This document shows, in pieces, positions 1-4,698 of a stretch of 5,004 bases of DNA. How positions within the stretch are numbered: the stretch's first letter is position 1; each line of letters begins with the position of its first letter. The notes under the pieces are model-generated. The model saw only the letters and a list, made by a program, of their open reading frames with translations, ran no database searches and had not been told where the DNA came from. Origin of the DNA: Propionibacteriaceae bacterium. GTDB lineage: Bacteria; Actinomycetota; Actinomycetes; Propionibacteriales; Propionibacteriaceae. Location of the stretch: the NCBI GenBank assembly GCA_031254155.1, contig JAIRVA010000069.1:1-5004 (forward strand). The letters run 5' to 3'. The position numbers and the translations under genes are program-made.

Positions 1-135
1 AACTTCGGCCAGAAGTCCATCGACGAGGTCAAGCTCAAGCTCGCCGAGCTCGGGCTGACCCTCAAGGATTCGATCCTCGGACTGGATCCGTACGCCCTTA
101 ACCGATACGACGCAGACGACAGCTTCGCCGCCTGA
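1..135 (+). CDS. rpoA: RNA polymerase alpha subunit, C-terminal end (partial)
   Basis: The first 44 codons, in frame from base 1 to the TGA at 133-135, are the end of the alpha subunit of DNA-dependent RNA polymerase. The visible part begins NFGQKSIDEVKLKLAELGL, which matches the last helix-hairpin-helix portion of the alpha-CTD (E. coli has NLGKKSLTEIKDVL here). This domain binds UP elements and transcription activators. The segment after the CTD (LKDSILGLDPYALNRYDADDSFAA) is a short acidic tail; actinobacterial alpha subunits usually carry a tail here, but this one lacks the common ETEQ-type ending. The start lies outside the window. rplQ follows after 14 nt, the standard rpoA-rplQ order, so the two are co-transcribed. 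Identity is secure from the motif plus the neighbour. Confidence 0.93.
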   Translation, partial: NFGQKSIDEVKLKLAELGLTLKDSILGLDPYALNRYDADDSFAA

Positions 136-149
136 GAACGGAGACACAC

Positions 150-719
150 ATGCCAAAGCCAACCAAGGGCCCTCGTCTGGGAGGTACGCCCACCCATCAG
201 CGGATCATTCTCGCCAACCTGGCGACCCAGCTGTTCGAGCACGGGCGTATCACCACGACCGAGACCCGGGCCAAGCGGCTGCAGCCGCTCGCCGAGCGGC
301 TCATCAGCAAGGCCAAGCGGGGTGACCTCCACTCGCGGCGCATCGTCATGCGTACCGTGACCGACCCGACGGTCGTCCACGTCCTGTTCACCGAGATCGC
401 GCCGCAGGTCGCGGACCGCGATGGCGGGTGTACGCGGATCACCAAGATCGGCCCCCGGAAGGGTGACAACGCTCCCATGGCGATCATCGAGATCGTGACC
501 GAAGCCGTGACCAAGAAGACCCGCTCCAAGAAGGCCGAGCCGGCGAAGAAGGCCGAGGAGGTTGTCGAGGTACCCGTCGAAGCCGAGGTGGCGGAGGCCC
601 AGGCGGATGATGAAGTGGTCGAGGTGGCCGAGGGTGCGGCCGACACTGACGCAGCGGCCGAGGTGGCCGACGAGACTGCTGAGACTGCCCAGACTGCGGA
701 AGAGTCCGACAACAAGTAG
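150..719 (+). CDS. rplQ: 50S ribosomal protein L17
   Basis: This 189-residue protein is ribosomal protein L17 (bL17) of the large subunit. The body, residues 1-119, carries the family landmarks: the MPKPTKGPRLGG start typical of actinobacteria, HGRITTTETRAKRLQPLAERLI at about 31-52, and the GG-TRI/GDNAPMA region at 92-111. Cys94 sits where tyrosine is usual (GGYTRI). Residues 120-189 are an extension: a Lys/Arg-rich patch (about 122-134), then an Ala/Glu/Val/Asp-rich acidic low-complexity tail. E. coli L17 (127 aa) lacks this tail, but long acidic tails are common in actinobacterial L17. The ATG at 150 is preceded by GGAG at 140-143 and gives the conserved N-terminus. It is the last gene of the rpoA operon, since a strong terminator follows 17 nt downstream. 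In many actinobacteria truA follows rplQ; it does not here. Confidence 0.97.
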   Translation: MPKPTKGPRLGGTPTHQRIILANLATQLFEHGRITTTETRAKRLQPLAERLISKAKRGDLHSRRIVMRTVTDPTVVHVLFTEIAPQVADRDGGCTRITKIGPRKGDNAPMAIIEIVTEAVTKKTRSKKAEPAKKAEEVVEVPVEAEVAEAQADDEVVEVAEGAADTDAAAEVADETAETAQTAEESDNK

Positions 720-736
720 ACTCACGTCTTCCCATG

Positions 737-770
737 ACGTACGGCACCCTCCGGGGTGCCGTACGTTTTT
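737..770 (+). terminator. Strong intrinsic terminator of the rpoA-rplQ operon
   Basis: A perfect 13-bp stem, ACGTACGGCACCC (737-749) against its complement (754-766), closes on the 4-nt loop TCCG, giving C(UCCG)G, a member of the very stable UNCG tetraloop class. A run of five T (766-770) follows. It starts 17 nt after the rplQ stop, so it ends the ribosomal operon transcript and separates it from serS. The outer stem is built from CGTACG/GTAC words that are over-represented across the window. Confidence 0.93.
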
Positions 771-832
771 CGTGCCCCCATACCCGTACCCCGCTTCGTA
801 CCTTGCCCGCGCATGGCTTGGGATTAATCGTC

Positions 833-846
833 TAAACTGGTGCGCA
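833..846 (+). promoter_or_regulatory. Putative -10 box for a leaderless serS transcript
   Basis: TAAACT at 833-838 fits the TAnnnT pattern of actinobacterial sigma-A-type -10 boxes. Its last base is 7 nt upstream of the A of the serS ATG (846), which predicts transcription starting at or beside the start codon. No Shine-Dalgarno sequence lies between 820 and 845, as expected for a leaderless mRNA, a common class in actinobacteria. I see no convincing -35 at 16-18 nt spacing; TTGGGA (818-823) is too close. The call rests on the -10 and the missing ribosome binding site. Confidence 0.5.
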
Positions 847-2120
847 TGATTGACCCGCGACTGCTTCGTACCGACCCTGACAACCTTAAGCGCGCCCAGA
901 CGGCGCGGGGGGAGTCGCCGGAGCTGATCGACCAGCTGGTTGAGGCCGATGAGGACCGTCGCGCGGCGATCGCCCACTTTGAGGCCCTCCGCGCCCACCA
1001 GAAGGAGTTGGGCCGCGACGTCGCCAAGGCGTCGCCCGAAACCAGGGCTGACTTGCTCATCCAGGCCAAGGAACTCGCTGACGAGGTGAAGCTGGCGGAG
1101 GCGGGTACGGCGGTGGCGGAGGAGCGTTTCAACGAACTCATGTTGCTCCTGCCTAACCCCGTGCCGCCGGACGTCCCCATCGGCGGCGAGGACGATTTCG
1201 TCATCACCGAGACCATCGGTACCCCCCGCGACTTCGCCGCCGAGGGCTTCACCCCGCGCGACCACCTCGAGTTGGGCGAGCTGCTCGGGGCCATCGACAT
1301 GGAGCGCGGGACCAAGGTGTCGGGCTCGCGGTTCTACGTGCTGACGGGTGTGGGCGCGCTGCTGGAGTTCGCCCTCACACAGTACGCGGTCGCGCGCGCG
1401 GTCGAGTGGGGGTACAACCCGATGATCGTCCCCGCCCTGGTCAAGCCGGCGGCGATGGAGGGGACGGGTTTCCTCGGCCAGGCTGCCCAGGACGTGTATT
1501 ACCTGCCGGCCGATGATCTGTACCTGGTCGGTACCTCGGAGGTCGCCCTCGCCGCGTACCACTCCGACGAGATCCTGGACGCCGACACCCTGCCGCGCCG
1601 GTACATGGGCTACAGTCCTTGCTTCCGGCGCGAGGCGGGGTCGTACGGCAAAGACACCCGCGGCATCTTCCGCGTCCACTGGTTCGACAAGGTGGAAATG
1701 TTCGTCTATTGTCGGCCGGAGGACGCCGACGCCGAGCACCACCGCATCCTTGACTTCGAGAAGGAGTTCATCGCCTCGCTCGGGATCCCGTTCCAGGTCC
1801 TCGACGTCGCTGCTGGCGATCTGGGCTTGTCAGCGGCCAGAAAGTTTGACTGCTACGGCTGGGTGCCGAGCCAGGGCCGCTACCGCGAGATCACCTCGAC
1901 CTCCAACTGTACGGAGTTCCAGGCCCGGCGGCTGGGGATCCGCGCGCGGTTTGACGACGGGGTCCGCCCGGTCGCCACGATCAACGGTACGGCGTGCGCC
2001 ATCCCGCGGATGATCATCATGATCCTCGAAAACCACCAGAACGCCGACGGTACGGTGACCGTCCCCAAGGTACTGCGCCCGTACCTCGGTGGCCGTGACA
2101 AACTGACGGGCGCGCTATGA
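846..2120 (+). CDS. serS: Seryl-tRNA synthetase
   Basis: This 424-residue class II aminoacyl-tRNA synthetase charges tRNA-Ser (and tRNA-Sec where present) with serine via a seryl-adenylate, in the cytoplasm as a homodimer. The N-terminal part, about residues 1-100, starts MIDPRLLRTDPDNLKRAQ and is the typical tRNA-binding coiled-coil arm. The catalytic domain shows the TSE motif (230-232; serine/ATP site), motif 2 FRREAGSYGKDTRGIFRVHWFDKVEMF with FRRE at 260-263, and motif 3 near the C-terminus with TSTSNCTEFQARR, NGTACAIPRM (arginine at 388) and LENHQNADGTVTVPKVLRPYLGG. Length is normal for the family. ATG 846 is chosen because MIDPRLL matches the family N-terminus; a GTG six bases upstream would add two residues and sits only 2 nt after the -10 box. 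No Shine-Dalgarno is visible. The proline before the motif 3 arginine is slightly unusual. A small acidic-protein gene follows after 34 nt and is probably read from the same transcript. Confidence 0.97.
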   Translation: MIDPRLLRTDPDNLKRAQTARGESPELIDQLVEADEDRRAAIAHFEALRAHQKELGRDVAKASPETRADLLIQAKELADEVKLAEAGTAVAEERFNELMLLLPNPVPPDVPIGGEDDFVITETIGTPRDFAAEGFTPRDHLELGELLGAIDMERGTKVSGSRFYVLTGVGALLEFALTQYAVARAVEWGYNPMIVPALVKPAAMEGTGFLGQAAQDVYYLPADDLYLVGTSEVALAAYHSDEILDADTLPRRYMGYSPCFRREAGSYGKDTRGIFRVHWFDKVEMFVYCRPEDADAEHHRILDFEKEFIASLGIPFQVLDVAAGDLGLSAARKFDCYGWVPSQGRYREITSTSNCTEFQARRLGIRARFDDGVRPVATINGTACAIPRMIIMILENHQNADGTVTVPKVLRPYLGGRDKLTGAL

Positions 2121-2154
2121 AGCATTGACTGCTGCTTTAGGAAAGGGAGGGAAC

Positions 2155-2367
2155 ATGGCCTACAAGGTCGTACGGGTGCAAATCATTGGCTGGCGTCAGA
2201 AGTTCCAGGACGCGGAGGATGATGTCGACTTCGACGCCGACAGCTACCCAGGTCTCGACGACTACCTGTGCACGATGGAACAGCGAGGCTGGTCAGTTGC
2301 TGGTATGACCGGCGGAGCATCGAACGGCGCGTTCCTGTACATCACCCTGCACCGCCCGGAATCCTGA
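2155..2367 (+). CDS. Small acidic protein, DUF4177-like, copy 1
   Basis: This 70-residue protein has no function I recognise. It starts MAYKVVRVQIIGW, has a strongly acidic stretch (about residues 19-36, rich in Asp), then LDDYLCTMEQRGWSVAG (34-50), and ends LYITLHRPES. The pattern (YKVV strand, central helix ending in a GW turn, C-terminal strand ending in a basic residue plus Pro) resembles the small DUF4177 fold, an inference from shape rather than a search result. No signal peptide or membrane segment is visible, so it is probably cytoplasmic. ATG 2155 is chosen because AGGGAGG (2144-2150) lies 4 nt upstream and the paralogue at 2706 starts identically with MAYKV; a TTG at 2125 would add ten unsupported residues. 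It begins 34 nt after serS with no terminator between, suggesting co-transcription. The paralogue is about 71% identical (50 of 70 aligned residues, hand count) with a two-residue gap near the C-terminus. Confidence 0.85.
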   Translation: MAYKVVRVQIIGWRQKFQDAEDDVDFDADSYPGLDDYLCTMEQRGWSVAGMTGGASNGAFLYITLHRPES

Positions 2368-2377
2368 CCCGCCCTTA

Positions 2378-2417
2378 GCCGTACGTACCCCCCTGCCGTA
2401 CGTACCCCCTGCCGTAC
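2378..2417 (+). repeat. Tandem 16-17 bp repeat, two and a half copies
   Basis: GCCGTACGTACCCCCCT (2378-2394) is followed directly by the same unit one C shorter (2395-2410) and by a partial third copy, GCCGTAC (2411-2417). The repeat begins 10 nt after the stop codon of the upstream gene. The difference in C-run length suggests slippage. Each full unit contains overlapping GTACGTAC, a self-complementary octamer. Confidence 0.8.
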
Positions 2418-2430
2418 CATGTCGGCGTAT

Positions 2431-2463
2431 CGGCGTGCCCGCCTACCGGCGTGCCCGCCTTTT
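2431..2463 (+). repeat. Direct repeat of CGGCGTGCCCGCCT with T-tract (possible weak terminator)
   Basis: Two exact 14-bp copies lie at 2431-2444 and 2447-2460, with a 16-bp period; a partial CGGCGT precedes them at 2423-2428. Each copy can fold as GGCG-TGCC-CGCC, a 4-bp GC-only stem with a 4-nt loop. The second is followed directly by TTTT (2460-2463), so it could act as a weak intrinsic terminator for the serS/small-gene transcript. The stem is short, so the terminator reading is tentative; the repeat itself is plain in the sequence. Confidence 0.6.
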
Positions 2464-2469
2464 CCGCGT

Positions 2470-2475
2470 TAGTAT
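2470..2475 (+). promoter_or_regulatory. Possible -10 box upstream of the second small gene
   Basis: TAGTAT at 2470-2475 fits TAnnnT and sits in the most AT-rich stretch of the gap, just after the possible terminator. Transcription from here would start near 2482 and give a leader of roughly 220 nt before the gene at 2706. No -35 is recognisable at the right distance, so this is only a candidate. Confidence 0.3.
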
Positions 2476-2564
2476 GAAAACGCGCGAAAGCCGGGCCAAT
2501 AATCGACCGCAAGTACACAAACGCGGAGGAAGACGGCGTCGCGGCGGAGGATCTGTGTGGGATT

Positions 2565-2596
2565 GCGGTACGTCGTCCCCCGCGGTACGTCGTCCC
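2565..2596 (+). repeat. Exact 15-bp direct repeat GCGGTACGTCGTCCC
   Basis: Copies at 2565-2579 and 2582-2596 are identical and separated by 2 bp (17-bp period). The second copy can pair with bases just downstream: GGTAC (2584-2588) with GTACC (2608-2612), and TCCC (2593-2596) with GGGA (2600-2603), giving an interrupted hairpin. This may be an RNA structure in the leader or a pair of protein-binding half sites on one DNA face. Confidence 0.75.
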
Positions 2597-2648
2597 GGTG
2601 GGATTTTGTACCACTGATTCGCCGATGGCACGGTGACCGGCCCCGAGG

Positions 2649-2700
2649 GTTCGCCCGTACCTGGGGGCCGGAGCGAACAGAACGGGCGTACGTAAGGAGG
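2649..2700 (+). promoter_or_regulatory. Alternative hairpins before a consensus ribosome binding site
   Basis: Two stems that share bases, and so exclude each other, lie just upstream of the second small gene: GTTCGC (2649-2654) with GCGAAC (2673-2678), and CGCCCGT (2652-2658) with ACGGGCG (2682-2688). The second ends 4 nt before TAAGGAGG (2693-2700), a consensus Shine-Dalgarno with 5-nt spacing to ATG 2706. Neither stem covers the Shine-Dalgarno itself and I find no complementary CCTCC in the leader, so a switch is only a possibility. The ribosome binding site is certain. Confidence 0.45.
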
Positions 2701-2705
2701 AGACG

Positions 2706-2924
2706 ATGGCTTACAAGGTGGCACGGATTCAACTCGCGGGCTGGCGCGACAAGTTCAAGGACGCCGAGGACGACATCAGCTTCGACGCCGACGCGTACCC
2801 GGACCTGGACGACTACCTGTGCACGATGGAACAACGAGGCTGGGTAGTAGTCGACACGGCCGTCGGTGCGCTGAACACTGGTTTCCAGTGTATGTACATC
2901 ACCCTGCACCGGCCGGAGTCCTGA
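2706..2924 (+). CDS. Small acidic protein, DUF4177-like, copy 2
   Basis: This 72-residue protein, starting MAYKVARIQLAGW and ending MYITLHRPES, is the paralogue of the gene at 2155. Conserved blocks are the N-terminus, the acidic DAEDD...FDAD segment (19-29), the block LDDYLCTMEQRGW (34-46) and the C-terminal strand YITLHRPES. The variable part is residues 47-61, where this copy carries two extra residues (QC) and a second cysteine. A 36-nt stretch (2808-2843) matches 2257-2292 at 35 positions, including nearly all wobble bases, which points to a fairly recent duplication or gene conversion. The start is secured by TAAGGAGG 5 nt upstream. No signal peptide or membrane segment is seen and the function is unknown; the DUF4177 likeness is judged from pattern only. 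It has its own long upstream region, so it may be regulated apart from copy 1. Confidence 0.9.
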   Translation: MAYKVARIQLAGWRDKFKDAEDDISFDADAYPDLDDYLCTMEQRGWVVVDTAVGALNTGFQCMYITLHRPES

Positions 2925-2952
2925 CCTTCCCCTCCCCGCGTTTGTGTGACTA

Positions 2953-2975
2953 CGGTCGGTTCTGACCCGCTTTTT
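2953..2975 (+). terminator. Weak intrinsic terminator after the second small gene
   Basis: CGGTC (2953-2957) can pair with GACCCG (2964-2969) with one bulged C around a 6-nt loop, followed one base later by five T (2971-2975). The stem is short but the T-run is clear and it lies 28 nt after the stop codon. A second overlapping stem, CCCGC (2966-2970) with GCGGG (2995-2999), would compete with it. Confidence 0.4.
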
Positions 2976-3056
2976 CGCGCGTTCTCACGCTTTCGCGGGA
3001 GGAAGGGGGGGTAGAGCCGTGGGTATGTGGGGTTGCGGTCGGACAGGACGCCAGCA

Positions 3057-3132
3057 GTACCACACCTGAACGGTACGCCGCCCTGGATCTGCGAAAGTGT
3101 TGTACCATAAAACCCTATGTAGAAGGCGGTGA
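3057..3132 (+). promoter_or_regulatory. Promoter/operator candidate and ribosome binding site of the ABC operon
   Basis: GTACCACAC (3057-3065) and GTGTTGTAC (3097-3105) form a 9-bp inverted repeat with one mismatch, with centres 40 bp apart. The right arm overlaps TACCAT (3103-3108), a TAnnnT -10 candidate, in a locally AT-rich stretch that ends 15 nt before AAGGCGGTGA (3123-3132). That last word matches the anti-Shine-Dalgarno complement AAGGAGGTGA at nine of ten positions and sets ATG 3136 as the start. No clear -35 is visible. An operator overlapping the -10 would fit repressor control, but no regulator gene is in the window. Confidence 0.4.
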
Positions 3133-3135
3133 GGG

Positions 3136-4698
3136 ATGATCGACGCGGCTAATCTGACCAAGCGGTTCGGCGCTAAGGTCGCGGTTGACAATCTGAGTTT
3201 TACCGTACCCGCCGGTGTGGTGACGGGGTTCCTCGGCCCCAACGGGGCGGGCAAGTCCACGACGATGCGCCTGATCCTCGGCCTCGACCGCGCGACGAAG
3301 GGGCATGCGCGCGTCAACGGCCGGGCGTACACCGCGACCAAGGCCCCGATGACCGAAGTGGGGGCCCTGTTGGAGGCCAAGTCGGTCCACCCCGGCCGGA
3401 CGGCCCGCAGCCACCTCCGCGCCCTGGCCGCCACCCACGGCATCCCCGCCAAGCGCGTCGATGATCTGCTCGAGATGGTCGGGCTCGCCACGGTCGCCCG
3501 GAAGCGGGCCGGGGGCTTCTCGTACGGCATGTCCCAGCGGCTCGGCCTGGCCGCCGCCCTTCTCGGCAACCCGGAGACTCTGATCCTCGACGAACCGATC
3601 AACGGGCTCGACCCGGAGGGGGTCGCGTGGGTCCGCGAACTGCTGAAAAACCTGGCTTCACAAGGTCGGACGATCTTCATCTCGAGCCACCTCATGAGCG
3701 AGATGGCGCTTACCGCCGACCGCGTGATCATCATCGGCCGCGGCCGCCTGATCGCCGATGCGGCGATGAGCGACCTCATCGACCAGGCGTCGGGTCTCGT
3801 GACGAAGGTACGGTCACCCAACATCGCGGAGATCGTGAACACGGTGACCCACTCGGGGCGGACGGCGCAACCGAACGACGACGGTACGGTGTCCATCACC
3901 GGAGTGACCGCCGAGGCGATCGGCGAGGAAGCGGCGCGCCGCGGGTGGGTCTTGTACGAGCTCACCCCCGTCAGGCGGTCGCTGGAGGATGTCTATCTCG
4001 AGTTGACCAGCGGCGCGCAGGAGTTCCACGCCGGCGAGTCAAAGGGGTCCGAGCTCGCCCAGCCGCCCGAACTCGTACCCCCCTCGCGGCCCGCGGACTC
4101 CGAGACCGTCACCCTGCGCCGCTCCGACTTGGACGGGCGTACGCCGCCCGACCTGGGTGGGCGCCGCCCGACCGAACCGCGTGGACCCGCCGAGCCGGGC
4201 GGGCGCCAGCCGTCCGGACCCCGCGAGGCAGACACCCGCGAGCCGAGGGACCGGCCGATGACGGTTGTCTTGCGCCGGTCCGAGCGGTCCCGCGCCGAGC
4301 AGGGGCCCGCGGCCCCGGCCTGGCCGGAGTCCGCCGTGTCGTCGCCCGAGGGCAGACGGGAGTACGCCTCGCGCTCGGCCGACGGGTACGAGGTGTCGGA
4401 CTCGTTCGGTGACCACCGCTCGTACGCCGAACCCGCCGCCGCTCCCGTCCCGTCGTGGCGTCTCGACCCGCCGGTCGTACCGTGGCGGACCGAGCCGGCG
4501 CCCGCCCCGCGCGTGGACTCGTTCGCTCTCCGGGCCGATCCGGTCCGGCCGGAACCCGCGCCGGAGCCGGCCCCGGCCCCCCGGACCCCCGCCGCGTCCT
4601 GGCTGACCGGGCCGCCGGCCGACCCGGCACCCGAACCCGCTGCCACCCCGCCGGAGACCACACAGGGCCGGCCCCGCCGCGCGTGGGAGGAGTCGTGA
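3136..4698 (+). CDS. ABC-2-type exporter ATP-binding protein with long disordered C-terminal tail
   Basis: This 520-residue protein powers an ABC exporter together with the downstream permease, at the inner face of the membrane. The ATPase domain (about 1-220) shows Phe11 as A-loop aromatic, Walker A GPNGAGKST (34-42), a Q-loop region around VGALLEAKSVHPGRTARSHL (75-94), a divergent signature SYGMSQRLGLA (129-139), Walker B LILDEP (149-154; D152, E153), D-loop NGLDP (156-160) and switch histidine H185. Residues about 221-292 form the usual accessory domain, ending RRSLEDVYLELT. This resembles the BcrA/DrrA-type drug or peptide exporter ATPases; the substrate cannot be told. Such ATPases are normally about 300 residues. 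Here residues about 298-520 are a Pro/Ala/Arg/Glu-rich, probably disordered tail with TVTLRRS (324-330) and TVVLRRS (376-382) repeated, and WRLDPP/WRTEPAP at 441-456. ATG 3136 follows a good ribosome binding site. The stop overlaps the permease start as TGATG. Confidence 0.93.
   Translation: MIDAANLTKRFGAKVAVDNLSFTVPAGVVTGFLGPNGAGKSTTMRLILGLDRATKGHARVNGRAYTATKAPMTEVGALLEAKSVHPGRTARSHLRALAATHGIPAKRVDDLLEMVGLATVARKRAGGFSYGMSQRLGLAAALLGNPETLILDEPINGLDPEGVAWVRELLKNLASQGRTIFISSHLMSEMALTADRVIIIGRGRLIADAAMSDLIDQASGLVTKVRSPNIAEIVNTVTHSGRTAQPNDDGTVSITGVTAEAIGEEAARRGWVLYELTPVRRSLEDVYLELTSGAQEFHAGESKGSELAQPPELVPPSRPADSETVTLRRSDLDGRTPPDLGGRRPTEPRGPAEPGGRQPSGPREADTREPRDRPMTVVLRRSERSRAEQGPAAPAWPESAVSSPEGRREYASRSADGYEVSDSFGDHRSYAEPAAAPVPSWRLDPPVVPWRTEPAPAPRVDSFALRADPVRPEPAPEPAPAPRTPAASWLTGPPADPAPEPAATPPETTQGRPRRAWEES

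Larger units (their letters stand above)
2368..2705. other. Repeat-rich intergenic region between the two paralogues
   Basis: These 338 bases hold no gene I can support. They contain at least four local duplications: GCCGTACGTACCCCC-type units at 2378-2394 and 2395-2410 with a partial third copy at 2411-2417; CGGCGTGCCCGCCT at 2431-2444 and 2447-2460; GCGGAGGA at 2523-2530 and 2544-2551; and GCGGTACGTCGTCCC at 2565-2579 and 2582-2596. Most have a period of 16-17 bp. The palindromic word GTAC occurs 11 times, against about one expected from base composition. GTGGGATT also occurs twice (2557-2564 and 2598-2605), each followed within two bases by a GTAC-containing stretch. The region probably holds the end of the serS transcript and the promoter plus leader of the second small gene. 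Confidence 0.7.

Noticed and set aside
840..845. GTG start adding two residues to SerRS
   Set aside because: The family N-terminus begins at MIDPRLL, and the GTG falls just after the predicted -10 box, upstream of the expected transcript start.
2125..2154. TTG start ten codons upstream of the first small gene
   Set aside because: The paralogue starts at the equivalent of ATG 2155, and a ribosome binding site lies directly before that ATG. The extra residues would be encoded by the Shine-Dalgarno region itself.
2378..2463. CRISPR-like array
   Set aside because: The units are 14-17 bp, directly abutting or 2 bp apart, without unique spacers of 30 bp or so. These are simple tandem duplications.
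2435..2617. Small Arg-rich frame in the repeat-rich gap (GTG 2435 or ATG 2474)
   Set aside because: It has no ribosome binding site, its translation is repeat-derived and Arg/Gly-rich, and the ATG overlaps a possible -10 box. It is not supportable as a gene.
2925..3010. Large stem between the C-rich stretch at 2925-2940 and the G-rich stretch at 2994-3010
   Set aside because: Only CCCGCG/CGCGGG pairs cleanly. The rest needs mismatches, and the loop exceeds 50 nt, with no T-run after it. It is better explained as opposed C- and G-rich composition.
2985..3965. 326-codon antisense frame opposite the ATPase domain
   Set aside because: It lies opposite Walker A, signature and Walker B motifs on the sense strand, and its translation shows no recognisable domain. 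It is a shadow frame of high-GC DNA.
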